A stretch of DNA of 64,000 nucleotides, from positions 147,094 through 211,093 of the forward strand of contig NZ_WTYM01000059.1 in the NCBI RefSeq assembly GCF_009827435.1, written 5' to 3'. Shown here piece after piece: positions 46,794 through 54,927 of the stretch (position 1 is the stretch's first letter; every line of letters starts with the position of its first letter). Both the position numbers and the translations under genes were made by a program. This DNA is from Croceibacterium salegens. Its GTDB lineage: Bacteria > Pseudomonadota > Alphaproteobacteria > Sphingomonadales > Sphingomonadaceae. A model generated the notes under the pieces. It saw only the letters and a program-made list of their open reading frames with translations. It made no database searches and was not told where the DNA came from.

Positions 46794-47487
46794 TGTTCGC
46801 CGGATCCCGGAAAACTGCCAGTGCCAGCGCTCCGACAGTGATGGTGCGCGAAAGGCCTTCGTCGCTGAGGTCGCTAATGTAGATCACGGGCTGGCCATTG
46901 ATTTCGACCGCGCCAACCGGGTGGCCATCCTGTTCGAATACGTAACCAATGGGAGTGGCCATTTCGATCGGCGACCCGGCAAGTTTGTGGACCGAGCGGA
47001 TTTCCAACTTTTCGCCGCCCAGCGCAATCTCCCCGCGACGTTCGCGGCGGCTCAGGGCACCGGCAAGGCCGGTCCGCACTTCCTGCAGTTCGAAACGCGC
47101 AGGGATGGCCCGTCCATCAGCCGTGAATTCGCAACGATACGACATCCGGCGCGGGGTGAATTCCACCACGCCGAAATCAAGCACGCGCTCGCGCATCCGG
47201 CAGTCCGCCTCGATAGTCGAACTGATGCCCGGCCCTTTGATCACGAAGCCCGAATGGCCCGAATTGCGCACGACGGCATCGAGAAAGGCCAGCCGTTCTT
47301 CCGAGCGCTCGTAATCACCGGCATAGTCGCCGGTGCGGAAGCGGCCGTGATTCCAGCCGCCGATACCCTCCACGGGCAAACGGACGGATTGGTCAATCAG
47401 CGGTTGCGGCACGCGCATTTCTGCCGGCTGGATGGCAGCGCAGGCACCAGCCATTAGCGGCGCGGCAAGGGCAATCGGCAAACGCAT
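46777..47487 (-). CDS. Exported protein of unknown function upstream of the LytTR system
   Basis: 236-residue protein with a short signal sequence (MRLPIALAAPLMAGACA), possibly a lipoprotein with Cys16, though the lipobox is imperfect. The body is mostly beta, without recognised motif. Overlaps the kinase by 17 bases, so it is probably in the same operon and may be the signal receiver or target for the two-component system. Start 47487 preceded by AAGGAC. Not recognised. Confidence 0.65.
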   Translation of the reverse strand: MRLPIALAAPLMAGACAAIQPAEMRVPQPLIDQSVRLPVEGIGGWNHGRFRTGDYAGDYERSEERLAFLDAVVRNSGHSGFVIKGPGISSTIEADCRMRERVLDFGVVEFTPRRMSYRCEFTADGRAIPARFELQEVRTGLAGALSRRERRGEIALGGEKLEIRSVHKLAGSPIEMATPIGYVFEQDGHPVGAVEINGQPVIYISDLSDEGLSRTITVGALALAVFRDPANSALGD

Positions 47488-47837
47488 CAGGTCGTCCTTC
47501 GGGTATTCAGGATGCCGCAATGATGCGACGACCTGCACCTTCGCGCAGGACTTACGCTGCCTGCGATGGAAGCCACGCGACCAAGCGACGAAAGCCCGAA
47601 ATGCCGCGACCAAACCCTCCTGCCTGCAGCTATCGCGATGCCGGCTGCACGAATCGCGCCGAAATCCTGTCGCCACTGACAGCCTCACTGCATGGGAATA
47701 GTAGCGGAGAATTGCCCCGCCCCTCCACGACCAGCCAACTTGTCCGCGAAGAATGTCCACTTTCGGGAACTAAGAAGTCGGGCTCTTATCTCTTGGATCA
47801 GTGCGCAAAGCTGAAGTGAAGTTCTTCCGCTTGGGCC

Positions 47838-47991
47838 AAAAACCATTTTCCTACAGCCCCCTGTTTGTGCCTTAGCCTGATCGTTCGGCAAGCTCACGGT
47901 GGGCGGGGTCGGACCAGTCAGGAGATCCGACCATGCGCAAGAAAGGAAGGGCCCTGCGCGAGGCCCAGGCTGTCGTCGCGGAGGTGGCCGG
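47838..47991 (+). repeat. Dispersed repeat, copy B (with small ORF)
   Basis: Matches copy A over AAAAACCATTTTCCTACAG to GGAGATCCGAC and copy C over TTCCTACAGCCC, TTGGCAAG-type, CAGGAGATCC and the start of the small reading frame (CGCAAGAAAGG-AGGGCCCT). In the 445-base gap 47488-47932, upstream of the repeat there is no gene. Confidence 0.8.
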
Positions 47992-48052
47992 CTCGGCCTC
48001 GGCTCCGGGCTCCTCGGCGCTGCGCCGGCGGGCGGCGCGGGCGGCGGGTTAG
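47933..48052 (+). CDS. Candidate 39-residue basic peptide (repeat-associated)
   Basis: Reads MRKKGRALREAQAVVAEV and on to RAAG, with CAGGAG and seven bases ahead of ATG, a proper ribosome site. Copy C carries the same opening (RKKGRALREA) with ATA in place of ATG. Highly basic, without signal or membrane helix. The last bases overlap the convergent chaperone stop. It may be a real small protein, or a trace of repeated DNA; conserved start context in two copies is the main support. Confidence 0.4.
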   Translation: MRKKGRALREAQAVVAEVAGSASAPGSSALRRRAARAAG

Positions 48053-48741
48053 AACTGGCGCTGGCGGATGGTCGGGCCGATCGCCGTCTTGTAGGTCACG
48101 GGTCCTTCGAACGGCAGTTCCACCGCCCAGGTCGCCCCGGCGTAGAGCCGCTTGGCGGGCAGGGCTTGGCAGTCCTTGCCGTCGGGGTTGCACTGCTGCC
48201 CGTCGAACAGCTCTTCCGCAGTGGTGCCGGCGTTGTGCAGCACCAGCGTGTGTGCGGTGCGCGAGACTTCGAGGTTGCTGTCGGTCAGCAGCGGTCGAAC
48301 CAGCACAAGCGCGTCGTAGCCGACCAGGACCTTGAGCGCGCTGCTTTCCGCGGAAATCGGCCCGGCAACCGGCCGGATCGCGACCCGGTAGATGCGATCG
48401 TTCGGCGAGGGAGCACCGACCGCCGCAACGCGCACGATGCGCCGCTCGCCCGGCTCGAGCACCAGCCGCTGCGGCGAGACGAGGATGCCCGACACCTCGG
48501 GGTCGACGGCGGGCACGCGCTGCTCGTCCGGCGTTCCGGGCTTGCGGATTTCGAACGGCTCGGCCTGGACGTACATCCGCTCCTCGCTGTCGTTCCACAC
48601 CTCGATGTCCTCGCGCGGGGGCTTGCCCGGCAGGAGGTCGACGATGACCTGGCTGAGGATCATCTCCGCGTTGGCCGGCCCCCACGGCCCGATTGCCGCA
48701 CCCACGACGAGAGCGACGGCGGACAGTCGTTTCCAGTTCAT
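48049..48741 (-). CDS. Periplasmic pilus chaperone (PapD-like)
   Basis: 230-residue protein: signal peptide cleaved near ANAEM, then two Ig-like domains. The first has the edge strand with EDIEVWNDSEERMYVQAEPFEIRKPG and the Arg/Lys at its start that anchors subunit C-termini; GERRIVRVAA is the conserved G1-type region. Belongs to the divergent chaperones for non-classical (alpha/archaic-like) chaperone-usher pili. Overlaps the usher by four bases and is last in a four-gene operon. Confidence 0.85.
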   Translation of the reverse strand: MNWKRLSAVALVVGAAIGPWGPANAEMILSQVIVDLLPGKPPREDIEVWNDSEERMYVQAEPFEIRKPGTPDEQRVPAVDPEVSGILVSPQRLVLEPGERRIVRVAAVGAPSPNDRIYRVAIRPVAGPISAESSALKVLVGYDALVLVRPLLTDSNLEVSRTAHTLVLHNAGTTAEELFDGQQCNPDGKDCQALPAKRLYAGATWAVELPFEGPVTYKTAIGPTIRQRQF

Positions 48742-51281
48742 CGAGCTTCTCCATTATGCGGCAGGCGCGTCGTATCGAGCGAACCCAGCATTTTTTCGTT
48801 TCTTGTGCAGCATTCCACCGCGCCCAGCCGCGCGATCCCGTTGCGCGGCGCGGTCAACGCCAGCGGCAGGTCGAATGTGCTCCCGTCACGCAGGGTGACC
48901 CTCAATTCGGCGTCGTCGGGCGCCTCGAACTGAAAATTGCCGTCCTCGTCGGTCTCGCTCCAGATGCCCTTGCCGGAAATCGTCACGTGTCCGAGCGGCG
49001 CGCCTCGGGGATCGACCAGCCGCCCGAACTTGATGACGATCGGCGAAGCGACCCATTCGAGCCGCGCGACGGTACCGGGGTAGAGGCTGATCTTGCGGGC
49101 GGAACTGTCATAGGAAAGCAAGCGCACCCCCGTCGGCCTGATACGCACATCGTAGGCGCGATAGGCCGGCAGGGCGAGCGTGAACACCCTCGAACCCTCG
49201 ATCCGGCCGGTGACTTGTTCGTTGACGACGACATCGAAGCTATCGCCCGGGCGCGCGCCCTTCACCTGTGCGACAACCATGCTCTCGCTGCTGGTCCGGC
49301 CCGCGACCTCGATCGTGCCGCCGCCGGCGGTAAGCGTCGTCTGCACGCCCACGGCATATTGCGTGACCGCGGAATCCGGGCCGTCGGTGCGCGACAGGTC
49401 GCCGGCCAGCGAACCAAGCCGGTGGCGGAAATCGCCCGAGAGCACGGTGGTGTCCTGCTCGGGCTGGTGATCGTAGCCCACGCCAAGCGCGAGCTCGCCA
49501 CCCACCAGTTGCGGGCTCCACGCCGCGGCCAGTGCGCCCACCGCGCCTTGGCCCAGCGTATCGTCCGGCATGTTGGAGCTGCGGCCGCCGCCTAGGGCGG
49601 TGACCGAGCCGCGCTTGCCCAGCAAGCGGAGCGAGATTCCGGCGAACCCGGCCTCGCCGCGCTCGGTCGCAGTGAGGTCTCCGCGCAAGGTGAACGTGAG
49701 CGGACCGGTGCGCAGCACGTCCCATTCGAACGCCGGACCGATGCTGTAGCTCGCCTCTTGCCCGGCGCTGTCGCGGTAATGGAAGGTGCCGAGCAGGCGC
49801 AGGCCGGCCAGGTTGTACGACACGATACCGCCCGCTTGTGTGTAACTTCCGGCGAATGCCGATCCGAAGCTGCCGTTGAGCGGGGCCGCGCTGTCATTTG
49901 CCTCGATATGACGCAAGTCGAAGTTGAAGTTGAGCCGGGTTGAGCCGGCCGAGGCAATCTGCAGCAGGCCGCCGTAGCCACCGTCGAGGTCGGCGATGGC
50001 CGCACCGTGGACCAGGGCGAACGAAGTCACCAGTGTGGCGCCGAATTCGCCCGATGCGCCGAAATCGCTTGCTTCCACGCTGCCGCCGACGGCCCAGTGT
50101 TCACTCAACCGCCGGGAGATACCGCCCTGAAAATAGGGATTCTGCGAAGGTTCGAGCGAGCCGCTGCCGAAATCATCGATCCGCAGCCCACCGAAGGCAT
50201 AGAAGTCGGTTCGTCCGACCGACGGAACGCGCCGGTTCTTGGAAAAGAACCGGCGTTCCTCACGTGCCGGCCGGCCCGGCTCGTCGATCCGCAGCACGAT
50301 CTCGTAGGCGCCGTCGGGCAAGCCGGAGGTGTCCACCTGCTGATTGCCCGCCTCGTAAATCGCCGAGGTCATCACGCGGCCGTCGCGGATCAGGTCAACA
50401 CGGGCCCGGCGGTCGAGAAAGACGACCAGCGGGCTGCCGAGCAACTGGTCGCGATCCAACTGGGTGTCGATCTGACTTTCCACTCCGAGACCGATCAATT
50501 TTGCCCGGCCAGCGATCTCGCTGCCGGGCGCCCACAATGCTCCGCCGGAGAAGCGCAGGTCCGGCCGGTCCCATTCGAGTGCAAGCCGTTCGGCCCCGAA
50601 GCCCAGGTCGTTGGCATATGTCAGGTCGGCCCGCAGGCGCTTGTCTCCGAACCCGGCAATGAGGCTGTCCTGGAGGTTGTAGTAGGTTCCGCCGGCGGTT
50701 TCGCCCGAGATGACCCCACCGAATGCGTTCACCACAGCGAGGGTTCCGTCCGGCACCGGCAAGTAGCTGTGGCCGATCTGCTCATCGACAGCAAGCAGGC
50801 GAGGGTTGACGAATACGTCGAGCCGAAAGCGCTCGCGGTCGAAGATCACTCCTGCCACTTCGGGACTAAGCCGACCGCAAGCGGCGGGATCGCTCGACTT
50901 CCGGCAGGCGAGGTGGGCGTTGGTTGACAGGTCTCCCGAAGCCAGTGCCGCCGTAACGACGGCGGAATCCTTAACGCCGGGCAGAAGGGAAACTGCCGAC
51001 GCTGCGTCGATCAGGTTTACTGTGCCGGGTGTCGCCCTGACCTGGGTTTCGCCCCGGCGGACGCCTCCGAAGTAGACGTCGACAAGCATGACCTGCGTAT
51101 CGGTCAGGTTGTCAAACCCTTCGGGTTCGCCAACCTGCAGCACCAGGTGGTTTGGCTCCTGCGCCGCGGCTCCCGTTTCGTAGCACAGCGAACCGAGGAC
51201 GGCACAACCCAGCATCAGCCGCTGGGCTCGCCTGTGTCGCCGGCTGGTGGATGTGCGAACGTCCATTGCTCGGCCATTCAT
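48738..51281 (-). CDS. Fimbrial usher protein (alpha-clade/TcfC-like)
   Basis: 847-residue outer-membrane usher. Signal region, N-terminal domain (about 45-170), central beta barrel with many alternating strands (230-700) and a C-terminal carboxypeptidase-like/E-set part (SGKGIWSETDEDGNFQFE). Low similarity to classical PapC, more like TcfC/EcpC-type ushers. It secretes and assembles the two subunits encoded upstream. Start 51281 overlaps the minor-subunit stop (ATGA), so subunit, usher and chaperone are translationally linked. Confidence 0.87.
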   Translation of the reverse strand: MNGRAMDVRTSTSRRHRRAQRLMLGCAVLGSLCYETGAAAQEPNHLVLQVGEPEGFDNLTDTQVMLVDVYFGGVRRGETQVRATPGTVNLIDAASAVSLLPGVKDSAVVTAALASGDLSTNAHLACRKSSDPAACGRLSPEVAGVIFDRERFRLDVFVNPRLLAVDEQIGHSYLPVPDGTLAVVNAFGGVISGETAGGTYYNLQDSLIAGFGDKRLRADLTYANDLGFGAERLALEWDRPDLRFSGGALWAPGSEIAGRAKLIGLGVESQIDTQLDRDQLLGSPLVVFLDRRARVDLIRDGRVMTSAIYEAGNQQVDTSGLPDGAYEIVLRIDEPGRPAREERRFFSKNRRVPSVGRTDFYAFGGLRIDDFGSGSLEPSQNPYFQGGISRRLSEHWAVGGSVEASDFGASGEFGATLVTSFALVHGAAIADLDGGYGGLLQIASAGSTRLNFNFDLRHIEANDSAAPLNGSFGSAFAGSYTQAGGIVSYNLAGLRLLGTFHYRDSAGQEASYSIGPAFEWDVLRTGPLTFTLRGDLTATERGEAGFAGISLRLLGKRGSVTALGGGRSSNMPDDTLGQGAVGALAAAWSPQLVGGELALGVGYDHQPEQDTTVLSGDFRHRLGSLAGDLSRTDGPDSAVTQYAVGVQTTLTAGGGTIEVAGRTSSESMVVAQVKGARPGDSFDVVVNEQVTGRIEGSRVFTLALPAYRAYDVRIRPTGVRLLSYDSSARKISLYPGTVARLEWVASPIVIKFGRLVDPRGAPLGHVTISGKGIWSETDEDGNFQFEAPDDAELRVTLRDGSTFDLPLALTAPRNGIARLGAVECCTRNEKMLGSLDTTRLPHNGEAR

Positions 51282-51766
51282 TCCGGCCCGAGCGTAATCT
51301 CGAGCGTGCCGGAGTAGCTGCCCGCTATGGCGCCGGTAAGCACGGAGGCGCGCAGGACAATGGTCAGGCTCGCCGAGGTGGGAGGGCCGCTATTGCAGAA
51401 CTGTTGCGAAATGGCGGAGGTGAAGCCAGTCGCTGTCGATCCGGCGGTAAGCTGGCGACCGCCCGTCTGGCCGGACGAATCCGCCCAGTAAACGTCGTAG
51501 GGGAGCTGCGCCGCCCCGGAGTCGAGGGTGAAGGCCCCGCCGCTGCCGCTTCCCTGGGCCGAGACCCAGTAGCCACCTGTCGAAGCCGAGCTGTAGGCAC
51601 AGATGCTCTGGCTCAAGGTCTGGTCGGTAGTGACCGATACGACCCCGAAGGGTACGTCCGAAAACCCGGTGATGCGCACCTTATCGGCGGCAAGCGCGGG
51701 CATCGGAGCGATTGCCGCACCGAAAAGTGCCATCAGGGCAAGGCTAAGGAACGCCACCCGTTTCAT
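51278..51766 (-). CDS. Pilus subunit, probable minor or tip type
   Basis: 162-residue exported subunit (signal cleaved near ALAADK). Mature protein is a beta domain with two cysteines (SICAYS and QQFCNS), YDVYW and a C-terminal beta strand ending ITLGPE. Same layout as the other subunit at 51876 but with no N-terminal extension like that of a donor strand of length. Follows a hairpin (51820-51850) that could lower expression compared with the first subunit, fitting a minor component. Confidence 0.78.
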   Translation of the reverse strand: MKRVAFLSLALMALFGAAIAPMPALAADKVRITGFSDVPFGVVSVTTDQTLSQSICAYSSASTGGYWVSAQGSGSGGAFTLDSGAAQLPYDVYWADSSGQTGGRQLTAGSTATGFTSAISQQFCNSGPPTSASLTIVLRASVLTGAIAGSYSGTLEITLGPE

Positions 51767-51819
51767 GGTTCACGGGTTATATAGATTCTTGGTTAATAAT
51801 TGGTTTGCAGGCAGCTTGC

Positions 51820-51850
51820 CCCGTTCCGATCCGGCGGGAAGAGGAACGGG
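51820..51850 (-). terminator. Hairpin between the two pilus-subunit genes
   Basis: Perfect 8-base arms CCCGTTCC/GGAACGGG with a 15-base loop, in the 109-base gap. No T-tract; may serve as partial terminator or processing site giving more of the first subunit than of usher and chaperone. Confidence 0.5.
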
Positions 51851-51875
51851 CCCTGCTGCGGCCCCTGAAGCCGAC

Positions 51876-52448
51876 TTACTGCGGGGTCACGAGTAGTGTG
51901 AGCGTACCCGTGTAACTGCTTCCTGCAGTCATCGTGCCGAGGTCGGTCGTCGAAATACCTACGATCAGGCTGGCCGAGGCGGTCGGACCGCTGGCGCAAG
52001 TCTGATTCGTGGCGGTTGAAGTCAGCGAACTGGAGGCGGTACCGGTGCTCAGAGAGGTGCCGCTGGTTTGCCCGGTCGACGAGGCCCATTGCACCGAATA
52101 GGGTACAGTGACGGTACCGTTCGTGATCGTGAACGCGTTGGCAGATCCGCTCCCGGTTGCAGTGATTGTGTAGGCCTTGGTCGCCGTGTTGCTCCACACA
52201 CAGACGTTCTGTGCGCTGTTTGCAGCCGTGTTCGGATCTTGGTTGAGGAAGCTCACGTCCGCCAGCCCGGTGATCCGGGCGCGGTTCGGCACCGAGGCGG
52301 TGATCGTCACCGTGCCGGTCGAAGTGGCGCCCAGCGTGCCCGGAGTCGCCGCAAATGCCTGGTTACCAGGAACAGCAACGGCGAATGCCGCACCGAACAC
52401 CAGTTTGCTCCAGTCACTGAACGGCCTTCCTTTGCAAGTCGTAGTCAT
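51876..52448 (-). CDS. Pilus major-subunit candidate (spore-coat-U-like domain)
   Basis: 190-residue protein with signal peptide (cleavage near AFAATP), then a region TSTGTVTITASVPNRARI that would be the donor strand, followed by the beta domain: VCVWSNT and QTCASG cysteines, VPYSVQWASSTGQTSG. It is first in the operon, which is the usual place for the most abundant subunit. Start 52448 is chosen; the frame is open back to a GTG at 52475. Thr/Ser/Ala-rich, low in charged residues, as usual for pilin subunits. Confidence 0.8.
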   Translation of the reverse strand: MTTTCKGRPFSDWSKLVFGAAFAVAVPGNQAFAATPGTLGATSTGTVTITASVPNRARITGLADVSFLNQDPNTAANSAQNVCVWSNTATKAYTITATGSGSANAFTITNGTVTVPYSVQWASSTGQTSGTSLSTGTASSSLTSTATNQTCASGPTASASLIVGISTTDLGTMTAGSSYTGTLTLLVTPQ

Positions 52449-52540
52449 AGTCGTCGGTCCCATCCAAGAGGTCACTACGTGCCCAAGCAGGGCCTAATAC
52501 CTTCTTAGGGTTAACAAGCCGTTCGCCTTGCTTGTTCAGC

Positions 52541-52695
52541 GAAACAACGTTCCTACAGCCCTCAACTTGTTCCTTAGGCTGCCCGTTTGGCAAGTTTATG
52601 GTGTGCCGGGTCCGACGATTCAGGAGATCCGGCCATACGCAAGAAAGGGAGGGCCCTCCGCGAGGCAGAGGCTGCGGTCGCGGCGGCGGATGGCA
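52541..52695 (+). repeat. Dispersed repeat, copy C (with degenerate small ORF)
   Basis: Matches copy B over TTCCTACAGCCC, CCTTAG, TTTGGCAAG, CAGGAGATCC and the small frame, with more substitutions elsewhere. The peptide frame is at 52635-52739 but begins with ATA where copy B has ATG. With copy B it brackets the pilus operon in direct orientation. In the 349-base gap 52449-52797 no other gene was seen. Confidence 0.75.
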
Positions 52696-52797
52696 AGACG
52701 CCGATGGTGGGCGGCGTTCTTGGCGTGAACGTCGTGTAAACTTCGCGGGGCGGGAGGCCCGTCCGGGCGAGCCTGCCGCCGGATGCATTGCATCAAC

Positions 52798-54042
52798 CTA
52801 TCCCTCAACCCAGTCGCGCCTGAGGCTGGGGCCGGCGAAAGTCATGAGTACGGCGGCGAGGGCGTAGAGCGAGAGGGCGAATAGCATCGACATGCGCAGC
52901 GCCTCCGCGCCGTAGATCGGCGTCAGGACGTCGGACAGGGCGCCCAGCGCGTAAATGCCCGCGCCGAGGCCGATCAGGTTGTTGATCAGCAGGAACAGCG
53001 CCGAGGCCATCGAACGCGCCGGGGCTGCGACGAGGTGCTGCACGGCGGAGAGGACCGGGCCGAGCCAGACGTAGGCCAGTGCCTGCGGCACCAGCAGCAG
53101 CAGGAACGAGGTGGTGACGTCCGAGGTCGAGATGCCGAGCGCGAACAGCGGCCCGCCGAGCAGGAAGGCGGCTCCCGGCAGCCAGGCAAAGGCGGCGCGG
53201 TCGCGCGTGCCCATCCTGTCGCCCAGCCAGCCGCCGGCGAGGATACCCGCGACGCCGCCGATCAGCAGCAGCGCCCCGAAGAACTGCGAGGCGCCGACGA
53301 GGTCGAGCCCGAAGCTGCGCTGCAGCAGGCTCGGCAGCCAGAAGGCGATGCCGTATCCGCACATCGAGCTGAACGAGGCCCCGAAGGCGAGCAGCCAGAA
53401 CGTCGGCTTCTTCGCCAGCACCGCCGCGGTCGCGCCGAGCGAGGGGGTGGCGGGGCGCTCGGCCGGCTTGGCCTTGTCGCGCACCAGCAGCTTGAAGGGC
53501 AGGGCGATGAGGATGCCGGCGAGGCCCACGGCGAGGAAGGCCAGGCGCCAGTCGACCGTTGCGGCAATGTATCCGCCCGCCAGCACCCCGGCGGCCGATC
53601 CGAAGGGAATGCCCAGCGAATAGATCGACAGCGCCATCGCGCGCCGCTCGCTCGGGAAGTAGTCGCCGATCACCGCGTAGGACGGGGCGACGCCGCCGGC
53701 CTCGCCGATACCAACGCCAAGCCGGGCGAGGAAGATGTGCCAGAACCCCTGCGCCATGCCGCACAGCGCGGTGAAGCCGCTCCACAGCACCAGCGAGACG
53801 GTAATCACCCAGCTCCGGCTCGTCCGGTCGGCGAGCACCGCCAGTGGCACCGCGAGGGTCGAATAGAGCAGCGCGAACGAGAGCCCGCCGAGCAGGCCCA
53901 TCTGTCCGTCGGTCAGGCCGAGGTCGGCCTGGATCGGCGCGGCGAGGATCGAGAGGATCTGCCGGTCGATGAAATTGAAGACGTAGACCAGCATGAGCAT
54001 GGCCAGCACCACGCCCGGGCGCGATTTGCTTGCAGCGCTCAT
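52798..54042 (-). CDS. Major facilitator superfamily transporter
   Basis: 414-residue transporter with 12 predicted helices and the MFS loop motif between helices 2 and 3 (ADRTSRSW). GVGIGEAGGVAPSYA and the central linker rich in Lys/Pro are like the spinster/hexuronate-type (ACS) branch common in sphingomonad catabolic loci. Start 54042 overlaps the hydrolase stop (ATGA). Inner-membrane uptake of the product freed by the hydrolase is a reasonable inference. Confidence 0.87.
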   Translation of the reverse strand: MSAASKSRPGVVLAMLMLVYVFNFIDRQILSILAAPIQADLGLTDGQMGLLGGLSFALLYSTLAVPLAVLADRTSRSWVITVSLVLWSGFTALCGMAQGFWHIFLARLGVGIGEAGGVAPSYAVIGDYFPSERRAMALSIYSLGIPFGSAAGVLAGGYIAATVDWRLAFLAVGLAGILIALPFKLLVRDKAKPAERPATPSLGATAAVLAKKPTFWLLAFGASFSSMCGYGIAFWLPSLLQRSFGLDLVGASQFFGALLLIGGVAGILAGGWLGDRMGTRDRAAFAWLPGAAFLLGGPLFALGISTSDVTTSFLLLLVPQALAYVWLGPVLSAVQHLVAAPARSMASALFLLINNLIGLGAGIYALGALSDVLTPIYGAEALRMSMLFALSLYALAAVLMTFAGPSLRRDWVEG

Positions 54043-54899
54043 GCCGGCCAGTACTTGCCGAGGAAGTGTTCGATCGACGCCAGCGCCTCGGGCTCGTCGA
54101 GCAGGGGCGCGTGCCCGCGTTCGAGCACTTCCACGCTGGCGAAGGGTCCGTCGTGTCGCAGGGCCATGGCGCTGAGTGTAGCAGGCGAAAGCAGGTCCGA
54201 CACCGCTCCGCGAATCGCCAGCACCGGTATCAGGCCAAGCGCGTCCCACAGCGGCCAGAGGTCCGGCGGAGCGATCTCGCCTTCGCCTTCGAAGCCCTTC
54301 GAGATCGCCGGGTCGTAGGCAAACTCGATCCGGCCGTCGGCGCCTTCCCGGCAGGTGCGCCGGGCGAAGGCCAGCCAGTCGTCGTGGCCGAAATTGCGGA
54401 ACGCCGACTTGTTGACGGAAGCGCAGGCCTTTGCCGCCGCGTCCCAGTCGGCGAACCCGTCGCTGCCGCCGACATAGCCGGCGATGCGCGCCAGCCCCTT
54501 CGGGTCGAGTTCGGGGCCGATGTCGTTGAGCACCACGGCACTCACCCGCGCCGGCTGCATCGCGGCCATGATCATCGCCATCAGCCCGCCCATCGACGTG
54601 CCGATCAGTCCGCAGCGATCGATCCCGAGGCTGCCGAGCAAGGCGAACATGTCCTGTGCGTAGAGGTCGGGGCGATAGTTCGCCGGCTCGGGATCGCTGT
54701 CCGACAACCCGCGCCCGCGCTGGTCGGGAACGACCAGCCGGTAACGCGGGGCGAGGTGAGCCGCGAGCGGCTCGAAGTCGGCACTGTTGCGGGTCAATCC
54801 GTGCATCAGCAGCAGCGGCGGCCCTTCGCCCCCGTAATCGCGGGCGAAGAGCTGCAGCCTCCCGTCGGCGGACGGGTAACGGTGGTCACTGTACGTCAT
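54039..54899 (-). CDS. Alpha/beta hydrolase
   Basis: 286-residue hydrolase with the usual fold: oxyanion segment LLMHGLTRNS (30-39), DQRGRGLSD (59-67), nucleophile Ser102 in IGTSMGG, and the C-terminal RGHAPLLDEPE with the catalytic His. No signal peptide, so cytoplasmic. Lies 28 bases after the TonB receptor and overlaps the MFS gene. Similar to ring-opening and ester hydrolases of aromatic catabolism. Substrate unknown. Confidence 0.88.
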   Translation of the reverse strand: MTYSDHRYPSADGRLQLFARDYGGEGPPLLLMHGLTRNSADFEPLAAHLAPRYRLVVPDQRGRGLSDSDPEPANYRPDLYAQDMFALLGSLGIDRCGLIGTSMGGLMAMIMAAMQPARVSAVVLNDIGPELDPKGLARIAGYVGGSDGFADWDAAAKACASVNKSAFRNFGHDDWLAFARRTCREGADGRIEFAYDPAISKGFEGEGEIAPPDLWPLWDALGLIPVLAIRGAVSDLLSPATLSAMALRHDGPFASVEVLERGHAPLLDEPEALASIEHFLGKYWPA

Positions 54900-54927
54900 G
54901 CACCGTAGCCTTTCGGCCGGTCCCCGG

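Noticed and set aside
43844..52600. A conserved minus-strand peptide (QAKAQTG-CRKMVF-like) across the three repeats
   Set aside because: Differences between the copies are mostly not silent in this frame, so conservation is at DNA level.
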